Of a stretch of DNA of 64,000 nt, positions 39,668-52,100 are shown piece by piece. Made by a program: the position numbers and the translations under genes. Position 1 is the first letter of the stretch; the number at the start of each line of letters is the position of its first letter. Location: NCBI RefSeq assembly GCF_954871325.1, contig NC_088777.1, positions 37,797,366-37,861,365 on the forward strand. Reading direction: 5' to 3'. The notes beneath the pieces were generated by a model. The model worked only from the letters and a program-made list of their open reading frames with translations, was not told where the DNA came from and did not search any database. The stretch is from Gordionus sp. m RMFG-2023 (Eukaryota > Nematomorpha > Gordioida > Chordodea > Parachordodidae).

Positions 39668-40340
39668 TTACAAAATATATCTGAGAACCTACAGGTCAGG
39701 CCCGTAAGAACTTGACCCAAAACTGACCATTAAAATTGCATAATTTCGAATTTTTAGGCGGTAAAAATTATTTAACAGGGCTTTTGACCCTGTCAAGGCC
39801 TATTTTTTTGATAAAAAAAATTATCATTTAATCAATTGAAAATCTTAAAAAATCATATAAATTCATGAATCGCTTAATATTGATTTTATATTTTCAATTT
39901 CTTTGTAACTAACAAATTTCACCAAAACTTTTTTTTTAAGAAAAAACAAAACCCAAATCGGATTGCAAAATGTAAAATTTTAAAAAAATTCAGGTCTGAT
40001 TTAAAAATAAAGTAACCCAAACCGGATCAAAATATATTATTTTAAATCCGCAATTCGCGCTGGGCTTTAAAATGGGATTTTTTTAAAAATTTTTAACCTC
40101 TCCTAGTCTTTGTAAATATATCAGACCTGTAGGTCCAGCCCGGGTACATGGGTCTGGGCGTATTTTCATTTTAAATATGGCCGGGTCGGGCCTAAGACCA
40201 AATACTTTAAATCGCCATTATTAGCTATAAAACTGAAGAATTATTTTTAAAAAAATATCCGGGCTGGGCTTGAAAATATAAAACCTGGGGTGGGACGAAC
40301 CGAAAATATTTTTTTTAAAAAAATCCAATAGTATATAATA
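39668..40340. repeat. Cluster of degenerate GC-rich hAT-like repeats
   Basis: 40121-40340 starts ATCAGACCTGTAGGTCC and contains AAATCGCCATTATTAGCTAT, closely matching the inside of the element at 34527-34780. The 39668-40110 part carries related strings (AACCTACAGGTCAGGCCCG) in a less clear arrangement. No open frame. Confidence 0.5.
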
Positions 40341-40344
40341 TAGC

Positions 40345-42503
40345 TTGTAATAGGCTTTGTTTAGGAAATTTGGGTACAAGATAAATTATAATAAATAATT
40401 TATAACGTCTTGGTTTTATTTTAACGAAATATCAATTTTATAAAAAAATAGAAATGGAGATATACAATTTTAAAATGGGGTCAGGAGAGCATTTGCATCT
40501 TTATTCTTACCAGTTTTTTTTATCTTTTGTTAAAAAATTCATTAAGAGAGAATAACAAAATTTCTAGATAATAGCCATAATGAAACAAAATCTTTTTGAT
40601 TGGACAATTAGATTTATATTTATCTAGTATAAGATTAAACTTTAATTTATGTTTTGTGATTGTTCTGTTGTTTCTTTAGCAGTTTTTCGCCATGAACATT
40701 TTAAAATTGCTTTACATAACTGCCTTTTAAATACTATTAATATAAATGGAATAAATTGTGAGATGATTATTATTTATAATACATTGTCTTAATATTTTTT
40801 ATTCTTAGGAAATGCCCATAGCTTTGATCAAGCTTCCTCAAGAAAAAATAATTTGAATATAAAAAGACACCATGACTAAGATTTATTAATTATTATAAAA
40901 ATATAAGATTATGTAATTATTTAGTAAACAATATAAGAAATTAATAAAAATTGGATAGAAATGCCAATCATTGTACTTTTGTGATATATTTTCATGTTCA
41001 TCTATTTAATTTAATTTTTATATTTGTTTACAACAATCAAATTAACCCGAAAAACTTGGATCAGATTTGAATCTCATATTTTTTAACCCAAATTGAACAG
41101 ATTTTTAATAATCAGTTTAAATTGACTAATGCTAAAAGCCAGTCTTTAAATAAGAAAACACAATTAGCTATCTAAAAATAGGTTTAAAATTTTCCTAATA
41201 AAATAAAAATTTGCGGTAAAAAGACTTAATATTTTAGTTTATAAACAAACAATAATTTTACAAAATGCAAATATAATTCAAAAGATATATTATATGGTTA
41301 ACTTTTATATTTCTAATCCCATTTGTTCGAAAACGGCTAATTTATTAATTTTTTTTTATTTCCATAATATTAGCATAAAGAAGTGTGAATTTTGACTAAA
41401 CAATATTCATGAAAAATTTGGTTTATGTTTTATGAATATTTTCATAAATAGTAAGTGATTTTCATTAATTATCGGCCTACAACAATTTTTAATATGCTAA
41501 AATTTAATCAATAAGAACGTATTTTGAGCTAAAAATTGGTTTCATGTTATTTAATGATAAGAATATGGATTAGTTCAGTTCATTTTTTAACTTCATTAGA
41601 AAATCTATTTTTTTAGAGATTTGATAATATCAAATCAATATGTTATACAAATGAAAAATATAAAGATTTTTGAGATATAACACATTTAACAAGGGGTAAT
41701 CATCAATATCATGTGGATATATTTTAATTTTTTGGAAAAGAAGGGTTAATTTTCAAAACAGTACTAGAACCTGGATCCCTCAGAACCGGGATAAATGCAG
41801 GAACAGAAATCAGACTGGAAACCCTCATTAACGAGAAAAATCTAAGAATTGGAACAAACCTCGAACCATAACCCCTCCCTCCATTTAAGATTTATAGGAA
41901 CGAGAACTATAGTTACATTTTCATAAAAATTTAGGACGAACCAGAATCCCCTTTTAGTCTAGGTAAACTCTAGTGAACATAAACACTATTATTATGATAG
42001 ATTTATACTGGACTTCATGTGCGTTACACCACTGATGTTAATGCTTACAAGTAATTTTGAATTGAGGTATAGCTAAGCAGAAAAAGAAGCAAAACTACTT
42101 CTCAATAGCGTAACATTTAACCAAGGTAATTTTCCTCCAAGGCAATTTTAAAAAAAATTTATTTCGTATAAATAAATTTATATTATATTATCACATTAAT
42201 TTAATGTTATATAATTCGTGTATTTAAAAAAACGTAAAACTTTGATCATTATAATATTGCAATGTGAATAAGATCAAATAAAAATATAAAATAATCATTT
42301 ATATCTATCACAGATATCATTATATATATATATCACTTAATTCAGAGATAACAATTTGAATTTTGCGGTCAAAAATATTTGGCATTCATTTTTTTTAATC
42401 GCATCTCTTATTTATTAATATAAGGATATTGTTATGTAAGTAATTTTTAAATAGATTATTAAATGATATTCAAAATCCATTTAAATATTTCCATTTTCCC
42501 TAC
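40345..42503. other. Intergenic stretch between convergent genes
   Basis: No assured exon. An open stretch at about 40681-40780 (on +, HFKIALHNCLLNT and INGINC) follows a TTTCTTTAG acceptor and has TSP1-like cysteines, but its phase does not fit the preceding exon. A decayed GC-richer repeat lies near 41760-41960. TTTATT at 42411-42416 is an AATAAA on - about 90 nt beyond the amine oxidase stop and may be its polyadenylation signal. Confidence 0.45.
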
Positions 42504-43172
42504 TTATAATTTTCCTTTTTTCGATTGCTCGTTTATCGAGTAATTAGATCTAGAAGATACCATCCTTTCATAGCCAAATATATTTTTTTCGGAGCTTAGG
42601 TCTTCACGACCTCTCATTGCTCCAATTTCGGACTCGTTAATCACATCGGGCCAATGGTCATTTAAACATGTCACGGCGGACCTCAACCCAGCTTGGACGG
42701 CCCCAGACATCGATCCCATATCTATATCCGCCGATTCTGACCCGGCAAAATACAAGCTTTAAGAGGGGATAAAATGAATGATGGAAAGAAAAATAAAATA
42801 ATTTAAATTTAAGGTTACCTGTAAAGAAAAAATTCTATTTCGACCTATAAACAACCCACTTTTTTAATGATCTTTTAAAAAATATATAATAGGTTTGGGT
42901 TAATGACGCCTATTCAATACTAAACTTTCCGTGATGTGTTATTGTATTTATAAATACAAAACATGGGAAATAGTATAAATAAATGCAATACATATATTTT
43001 TAAAAGATTTAAAAGCTATTTTCATATCTTTGAAATAATAATCATTTCCATTAATTTAATTAAATATATACCATTTATCGTGAGGTTCTCTGAGGTTCAA
43101 TAAATACTTGGAATATCCCGTAGATGGAACACCAACTGGGCCCCCATAGCACAAATCTTCTTCGCACCAATT
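42504..43172 (-). CDS. Amine oxidase terminal exons (second FAD-binding segment)
   Basis: Exons 43072-43172 and 42504-42756. The first starts NWCEEDLCYGGPVGVPSTGY, aligned with NWCEEQYSGGCYTTYFPPG; proline-valine stands where MAO has the FAD-linked cysteine. The second has CLYFAGSESADIDMGSMSGA then VQAGLRSA, the conserved IYFAGTETA...GYMEGAVEAGERAA segment. The MAO tryptophan before SGYMEGA (THW) is replaced. About 55 residues of polar tail follow before TAA. Confidence 0.9.
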
Positions 43173-46100
43173 CTTTTGAATTTTAAATTGTTATTCATAT
43201 TTAAACAATATATTGTTAATTTTAAAATTTTCATAGTGTATTTAATTAATGTATTCCTTCCTATTAAAATCTATACACTTTTAAGATTATATTATGTTAA
43301 TAGTTAATTTTAAGATGAATTAACAAATTCAGATGTTGTTTAGATTAGTAATGCGTCAAAGTTGTCAAGAGCTTCCAAGGACCCAAAACGAAGATTTTTT
43401 TACGTTACTGTTAAATTCTATGTTTTGGAAAGCGTTTCCCTAAAGATATCTTAGATTTAGTTCAATTTATAAATTATTACAAGGGTCGGCAAATTTTTAA
43501 AAATCGATTTTTTTGATATAAATCGCGATTTAAACCAAATACTAATATTTCAATAAGAAGTTACAGATATATTGAAAAATATCATACATCATAAATATTT
43601 ATTATCTTAATATGATATTTCTCTGTAAGTAAAAAGTTACGAAGTTACAGATTTATATTGAAAAATATCATACATCATAAATATTTTTTACCTTAATATG
43701 ATATTTCTCTGTAAGTAAAAAGTTACTGCTTCAGGAGATCCCGTCAGGAAATTATAGAAAGAATATATATATTGATAAATCATGAGCTAATTGATATTTT
43801 GTCAAATGAAAAGCCGACTATGAATCAAATATTCGATAAATGTGCAAAGTGTTTAAAAAATTTATTAAATAGTCGATATCAAGTGGAAAAATCATTCATT
43901 TTCTAAAACGAATACGATTATAAATATCCTTAAAAAAACTGTTAAACCAAATTTAAAATTATATTTTTTTGACTAATAAAATAATGGTGGTTTTATTATT
44001 TTTAATTTTAGCTACAATTAGGCCTGATATATTCGCCAAATTTAAAATATTCGTATACCCTTAATTCAAAATAATCTAAATTATTATTTTGTGGATCTAA
44101 TCATTTTAAAGAATATTTGATTATTTGACAAAATTTAAAAAAAAAAATCATATCTAAATTAGGTGTTTATTATTTATTATTATATGGTTGTTTTTATACC
44201 CATTATCTTGAAATCAACAATTTAAAACTTTTACCGTATATTATTAGCCATTTAAGCCGATTTTTAGCCGGTTAAAAAATCGGATAAACCAAGTTTTAGC
44301 CGAAAACTGGCCTCGGTGACTTTCTTAAATAGATGTCAGCTCAAATTTGAAAGAAAATAATATAAATTAAAACGCCTTAATGTTGATTCTCCGGTAGGCA
44401 TCTAAAGATTGAGCCGAAATTAGCCGACATTTATCCATTAACCAACTACTAACCTTCAAATATGTTTTAAATTAACAAACAATGAAACCAAAGTGGCAAT
44501 GGAACTTGGCTAATTTTATATTTTCAACCAATCTCTTAGTCAAACATGGTAAAATTTTAGGCTGCATCTGACCCGTTTAATAAAATTATGTTTTCAGATG
44601 AAATAAAAAAAAATGAATATTAGTTAGCAGCACCATTTAATTCATAGCAAAACAATCAATTAGAGTATATTCCTAAATTTAGGAATTGTTTAGGAAAACT
44701 AGTTTTTTTTAAACAACTAAATTCAATTACCAATATCGAGTACATGAAAAGTTGCAATGCGCTGTAGCATAAAAAATCGATCTTCTAATTTTATCATCTA
44801 GATTTTGGGATATCAATAATTCTCTTATAAAATTTTAAAAAACAAATAGAATATTATTTTTTAAATTGTACTGTATTCTAATTATAATGATAAAATTATT
44901 TTTATGGTAAATACTAAAACTAAGTCTTTATTTTTCTGAACTGCAAACCCTGAGCCACCGGGTTCAAGATATTTTACTGAATCAGAACCCTTTGTTAAAA
45001 GGAGGGTTCAAAGCAGGGATGTGAACACGAACCCAGACCCTGAACCCTCCTGGTCCCTTGTATTTTGGCTGAACCCGAACCCGGACCCTTTTTAAAAGTG
45101 GAGGGTCCAAGGGTTCTAGGTGTCATAAAAAATTTTAAAAATAAAAATATTTTTTTAAAAAATAATAAAAATTTTTTAAAATCTTATTAACTATTTTAGT
45201 GGAATCATTTATTTTATCTTCGCGTTTTTCTTTCAATTTTCTTCCTTGACTTCTATTTTATTTAGAGATTGATATCATAATTTTCCAGTGTAATAACATT
45301 TTAATATGTAAATTTATTAATATGCTATGTTATAGAAATATGTTGATTATTTTGAAAGTGAATTATTTTGTAGTACAAGTAATAAAATGTTAATTTAAAT
45401 GATAATTCACAACACGTTGGTCCTCAATTTGTATGATGCTAGAACGATTATTAAGTTTGAAAGATTTCTATGATGATTTTATTATAGGAGCATGTGAAGT
45501 CATTTTGTCGGAAGATGATGTGCCAAATAAAGGACCTTACTAGTGTATTAGTTCCTTTAAAAATAACAATATTAAGATTACAATCAGAACAATTATGTTT
45601 ATTTGATTTTAAGGCATATGGATTAGATGCCGATTAGATTTAGAAAAATTTAGTCCTTTTTATATGAAATATTAGAAAACATGAAAATTCGAGAGCAACA
45701 ATATTTGCAAAATAGTGTTGTATAAGCTTCTATATATTTAGACCCTCGATATCAAGTTTTATTGAGTATTTAGCAAAAACAAATGGCTAAAGACCATCTT
45801 AAGGATTTATGGCATAAGCAAAACTCCTTTATTTACAATATATTGAAAGCTACGACAATACTATTGGTTGTAGTGGTGATAATAATAATGATAGCAACAT
45901 TGATGATCTTGAAATTTTACTTTTAGATAGAGAAAAAAAAATCAAATTATCATCAGATAGAAATGAGGATCAAAAAATGCCTATTGCATCTTTAATAGTA
46001 AAGTTCTCAGAAGTTAAGAGAATAAATAAGGATATAAATATTTTAAAATTCTGGGAAGAAAATTCTTCAATATATCAAGAATTATATATCTTATCTAGAA

Positions 46101-49100
46101 TCTTCATGGCTGTACCGGCGACACAAGTACAATAATTTTATAAAGATAACTATCTATTTTAGGTAAGGATCGTGAATTTTCATCTTTGAAATATACATTG
46201 TCTACTTTACGTGGAAATCTCAAGGATGATATTTTAGAAGATATTATGATTGTGCGAGAATAAAACATTTAAAATATAAATTATTTCATTTTTAAATTTT
46301 TCATTTGTAAATTATGAATATGTATAGAAGTATAATAATAAATGAATATAAAAAAAATCTTATTTTGAATCATTATTTCTATGTTCCCAGAACCCTGGAC
46401 CCGGGTCCATTCAAATTTTATTCCTGTACCCGAACCCGGACCCTTTTTTTTGTCGAAGAGTTCACATCCCTGGTTCAAAGCCTTGAATTGAACAAACTAA
46501 TTTTCTTTAGAATATTAAATAATTTCATTATATTGAGATTAGAATTATATAATTAACAATTAATTATGTCAAAAATAAAAACAATGAAATATCAAATATT
46601 TTTTTTTATCTTATACGTTATGCATGATTACTAGTACAGTTTAGTTTTTTCATATAAGAATTATTTAATTCTAAAATAATCTAGGTCTTTGCCTTTCCTT
46701 ACATTAAGTATTTTGATCAAATTTAGTAAATAGAATTTTATTAAAAATAGTGACTGATTTTTTAAAAAAAATTGGGGTGATTTAAATCAAATTGATTTTT
46801 ATTGGCCAATCCTTATTATTACATATAAACATCCATTAAAGACATTCTCTAAATATTAACATTAATATAAATTTGAGTTTCGGAAACACTTTTCAACACT
46901 CAAAATTATCTATTAACTGTAAAACTTTTATTTATATAGTATATTAATTTTATAACAAAATTATTTTTAAATTTGATTTAAAAGTGTTTTAATAATAAAT
47001 AATGGGTAGTAAAATTATGTAAGCAAACTGGAATAAAAGAGGAAAAACGAATATTTATGAAATGAACCATTATAAATATTATATAAATATTATGTAATAA
47101 ATTAAATTTTTATAATATTTCCCCGAATGTTCTAGAACTGTTTCGGGAACATCCCTGAAATCTCATTTCCCGTCCCTGCTCGTTCCATAATTTCCCCAGA
47201 ACGTTCTGATCTATGTCATTGAGATCTTCTAATTTCCTTGGAACATATCACCGCCTGAGAATTAGGTTAATTTATATTCATTTTTGTCAAAAATGATTTT
47301 TTAACATAAATCAATTTTTTATAATTATACTATTCTATTTACATAAAAATCAATATTTATAAAATAAGTTAATTTATAGAATAGGTTATATCATCATATT
47401 GAAAATGATATAAACTTAATTTTTAAAACTGATTTCCTGTAAAATTACAAAAGTTGGAGATGGCATATTCAAATTCTTAGGCGACGATATACACAAATAT
47501 TTTGATAACCTTTTCAAAGTAGTGTAAAGATTCTTTAGCTTTAGTAGTTTGCCACACGAAATTGAGGTAAGAAGTAATTGCTACGAATCGTTCCTTTTGC
47601 TAAAACATAATAAATTCATCTATAATTAGCGTTGCAACCAAACGTAGATCTAAAAAATTTGTAACTTTTGTTTCTATTTTTTGGTTTGATTTTGGTTTTA
47701 GCGAGAACGAGATATATTATTCTTTAAAAAAATGAATTAATCAATTCCACTTTCCCTATTTCCATTAGAAAAATTATAATTTTATGAGTTTTGATTGAAA
47801 CGTAAAATAAAAAAATTTAACTAATTGAAAAATTATAATTAAATTCCGAAAAACAACCATATGAAATTATATTCAAATCTTGATCACTATTTATTTAATT
47901 TAACAAAAATATTGTATTTATAGATAAAAGCCAAAAAAATATAAATTATACAAATAAGTGCGTTTTTTCATGCAAGCTACATGTTTCTAAATATATTAGG
48001 TAAAATTTTCAACCATCATAATTAAGTATTTTAGGAATGAAATGCAAGGTGCCGACCAACCCTGTAAAATATCATCCCCGACCTCCTATGATTGGTATTT
48101 AAATACATAATGTTGTAAATGTAATTATATCGTAAACCATATATTCAAACATAAATATATGATATAGTAGATAGTACCGGTTTGTCCTTCCAAAACAGGT
48201 AATTATCACCGCCTATGAACCCACTTAGGGACCCATACTTAATTCTTTTTCCCAAAATCTTTTCATCCGTATCGCCCTTTTCTGTTCCATCATCTTCGCC
48301 AGGTCCCGAATCAAATACACAATCGAAGGGAGCTACCGGAGTGGCTCCCTTATATCTAAACACCTCCGTTTTACTGCAAAAGTAAGAATATCTCAGATCT
48401 AATTCCATTTCCGACTCCTCCAATGGTGTTGTTTCGTCCTCGAGGAAGTTTTTTCCGTAAAAGTAAGGTCTTTCTTTGGGACAGTTAACTACTAGTCCGG
48501 AATATTTTAGATCGCGCCAGAAAGGCTATAGCAATGTTTAAAAAAGCGAATAAATGATTTTGTAACATAATGTTGTTGCTTTCAAAATCTAATTGATTTT
48601 TAAGGTAAAATAAATAAATTGATAAGATAAGAAACAATATAAATATTTTTTAAAAATCTTAAGAGATTCATAATATTTTGTTCTTATATAAATAATCGGG
48701 ATAAAATTTTTAATAATTATACTTGTGGTCGGGGCCAGATATTATTTAAAAATATATTAAAAAATAATGCTATATACGTAATATCTAAGAGCTACAAATC
48801 AAATCACTACATTAAAATACTATAAAGTGACAATTTGGAAGCTATCTTATAACAACAGCTCCTTAATAAAAATGACATTATGAAGCCAAATCCTTTGATA
48901 ATCTTAAAACAGGAAAGTTGATATGACATAAAATGAATAAATATAAATAACCGTGGGAAATACGATAACGAATTTTATCACATGACCTGGTTGACAATGT
49001 TGGAACAAAGAACTTAGCCCTTTTGATAATGGTGCTATCAGATCAAATTTGATGTCTTCTGATTAAAATAAATATATAGTGCATATGTTCTACTATTCAA

Positions 49101-52100
49101 ACTTAACTAATCTGGCTATAGTTTTGGGAATTTTCCCAGGTATTAACAGACTATATAAAAAAAACTAAAAAGTGCCTTAGAGAGGTTTTGTGTTAAATCT
49201 CGATATAAAATTAGGTTATATTTATATATATTATATAAAATTTCATCTAATCTAAGATGAATATTATTTTGAAATTTTATCCAATAATAATACAATCCAG
49301 TAAAGTTACTCTACAGACAGACAGTCAAAATTCAATATAAATAAGCATCAAAATTCTAAATTTTTATCTTCTATTTTAAAAATTATTTTAATAAATAAAT
49401 TAAATAATTTATTATTATCATAAATAAACCATTAAAATTATTTTTAGCTTAAATATTGATTAGTATTGAAATCAAAGTATTTTAAAAATTTCTGGTTTAG
49501 TATAATCATAATCAGTGAAATCTCAAAAGACATAATAATTAAGCCATTATGCAATATTTAAGGTGTGGGGCTCATCGTCTAGAGATTTTCCTCCCTTTAA
49601 TTGTAATACTTATACTATTTTCCCCATTTTTGAGTATTTTATTAAATTCTTTCAACTCATTTTTGCTTATTTACTCAAACTAAAGTTTCCTCTGATTTTC
49701 GTTACTTTTAAATTATTTCCCCCATTAAAAATATTTTAGTATATTTGTTAAAAATTTAATAGGATTATTTTACGTTTTCGATTACTTTTATATATTTTCC
49801 AATTTTTTTTTTAGTATTTTATAAGGAAGAAAAAAAAAGAGTATTTTCAGAAAAAAACAAAAAATTATTTTTTATTACTAATACAATCTTATGGAAAATT
49901 TAATCTACCAATATTTTTTTAGAAATTTTTCATTAAATCATTATATCTCGCTCATTTTGTTAAATTAAGTATATAAGAAAATAAAATCAACTGCCATTTT
50001 TTATAAGAAAACTATTTTATGAATTTAATTTTTGAGTGTTTTAAGATTTAGTTTTTTTAATGTATTTTTATATCTCTGGTATTTTATAATTAATTTTAAT
50101 CTAATTTTGCATATTTCCACCCATTTTTTGGCGAGTATTTAATGATTTCTTAGCCTTTAAGGTATTTTTTAACTTATATTTTGTATTTTTTGTATGTTAT
50201 ACTACGGCATACTAACGAAATCAAAAGTTAGATCTAATAACTAGAATATTTATATATCATAATCCCATTTTTAAGAATACCCTGAGCCATCCCAAGACAA
50301 TAAAATTCAACTTATTGACTCAAAAATACTGAACATATTTCATGGTCCCCTCTTTTATGAAAAAGATCTGGAACTCAAATTCAAACGGTATTTTCTACTT
50401 CCCTAATGATTAAAGCTTGCTAAGAAGTTGCAAGCATTTTCCTCATATTCCCTTTGAATTTGAACTAATTTAAGAGACTTGCGGTACAATCGTTACTATC
50501 ATTCTCTCCTATTTAACCTTAGGATTCAATTATATTTTTTCATAAACATTTATTTGTAGCGACTTTTATATTGTTTACCACCCAGAAAAAAATATGGCCA
50601 GGTTAAAAAATAAAACTAAATGAAAAATAGTTTAAAAAGATGGGAATATAAAAATTGAAAACTAATAAATGAAAAATAGTTTTAAAAGATGGGAATATAA
50701 AAGTTGTTTCAATAAGACTCTAATGGCAATTTATTAAGCAACAAGTATCTGGAAGTAGCTAAATTCAAAAGGAATGTGAGTAAAGAAATTGGATTTGTCT
50801 CGTGATTTTTCTAAAAATGTTTTTATGAGAAACGTATTCTAGTTATGCGATCCTCGTGGTATGCCGCATCATAGAATTAAGAAAATAAAAATTAAATAAT
50901 ACTTTTAAAATGAAAAATAAAATAATTGGGAGGGGGGTTGGGGGGGGGGGGTAGTGTTATAAGTCAATCAAATGAGAGAAAAAATATCATTAAAAATTTC
51001 AAAATTTGAAGATAAGGTAAAAATTAAGGTATATCAGGCTAAAAATGATCAATTACTCACAAAAAAAAATAGATGGAATGCAAAATTAGATAAAAAAAAA
51101 ATTAAGTTAAAAAAATTTTAAAATACTTTAAAAAAAATAAACGGAAAAAAATATAAAGGTAACCCACACTGAGAAAAATCAGTTTTAACTTTAAAAATAT
51201 AATGTTCTAAAATGGAAACAAGGGATTCAAAAGCAACGGAAATGAGAGAAAAATCAAAATAATCAAAAATGGGTTGAAATATAAAAGAATATAAAAGTGG
51301 GAAAAGGAAATGAGATCAATATTTTATTTAGAAAAATACTCAAAAATAGAAAAAATTTATAAAAATATTGGAAAAATCTATTAAAACTTTTTAAAAAAAT
51401 CATAAAATACTCTAAAATCTGGAAAAATTCCTAAAATAAAAATTAGCAAAATAGTTTGTATATTAGCTAAGTTTGTATATATTAGTTGTATCACATATAT
51501 AAAATAATTATGATAAATATTTCAATTCGATAATAAAATAATAAGGAGCTACATCTTTTAAAATAACGAAAAATGGAGCCGGTTAAGAATATTTTCTTTC
51601 AAACTTTCCTTTTTTTCTCTCTCTTTATTTATCTTTCTTCATTTCTTTCTTTGGCAATTAATCATCAGACCAGCGGTCTTATCAAAAAATTATCAGAAAA
51701 GTTTCTTCATTCTTTTAGAATAATCAAATAATTTTTTTAAAAATCGCTTGCCAAAATAAAATCGTATGAATAAATAAGTAAAGTTCATATTTAAAAAATT
51801 TGTCATATATTTGACAAAAAGCACTTCGATTACTTAAGCACACAGGAGGAATAGCCATTATAACTGTTTTGCTTTCAAACACTTCCCCATTCCGACAAGT
51901 TATCGTAAAATTTTTGGTATCTTTATCCTTTTAAAATAAAGAGTTTTTCTTTTTATAAATTTAATAAATATTAATCACTTTTTCCTTAAACCTTCAATTC
52001 TCTAGATTCATAAATCAAGATCACAAAATATTCTCTAAAGATATTATTAATCAGGGATGTGAACCCGAACCCTCGCATTTTGGCTAAACCCGAACCCTTT

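Larger units (their letters stand above)
43481..46814. mobile_element. hAT-type element carrying a nested hAT insertion
   Basis: Flanked by the 8-bp duplication ATTATTAC (43473-43480 and 46815-46822). Ends AAGGGTCGGCAAA and TTGGCCAATCCTT, with CGATTTTTTTGAT and ATCAAATTGATTTTT subterminal, are imperfect inverted repeats. Without the nested element (45014-46472) it is about 1.87 kb. It holds an 84-bp tandem duplication but no recognisable transposase. It lies in an amine oxidase intron. Confidence 0.7.

Noticed and set aside
40681-40780. Candidate fifth exon of the TSP1 gene (HFKIALHNCLLNT)
   Set aside because: Acceptor phase does not fit the donor at 39175 and too few TSP1 landmarks are present; kept only as a remark.
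47601-47720. Possible extra amine oxidase coding upstream of the 47495-47599 exon
   Set aside because: The TTTTAG acceptor at 47600 and an already matched phase with the 48178 exon leave no room for it.
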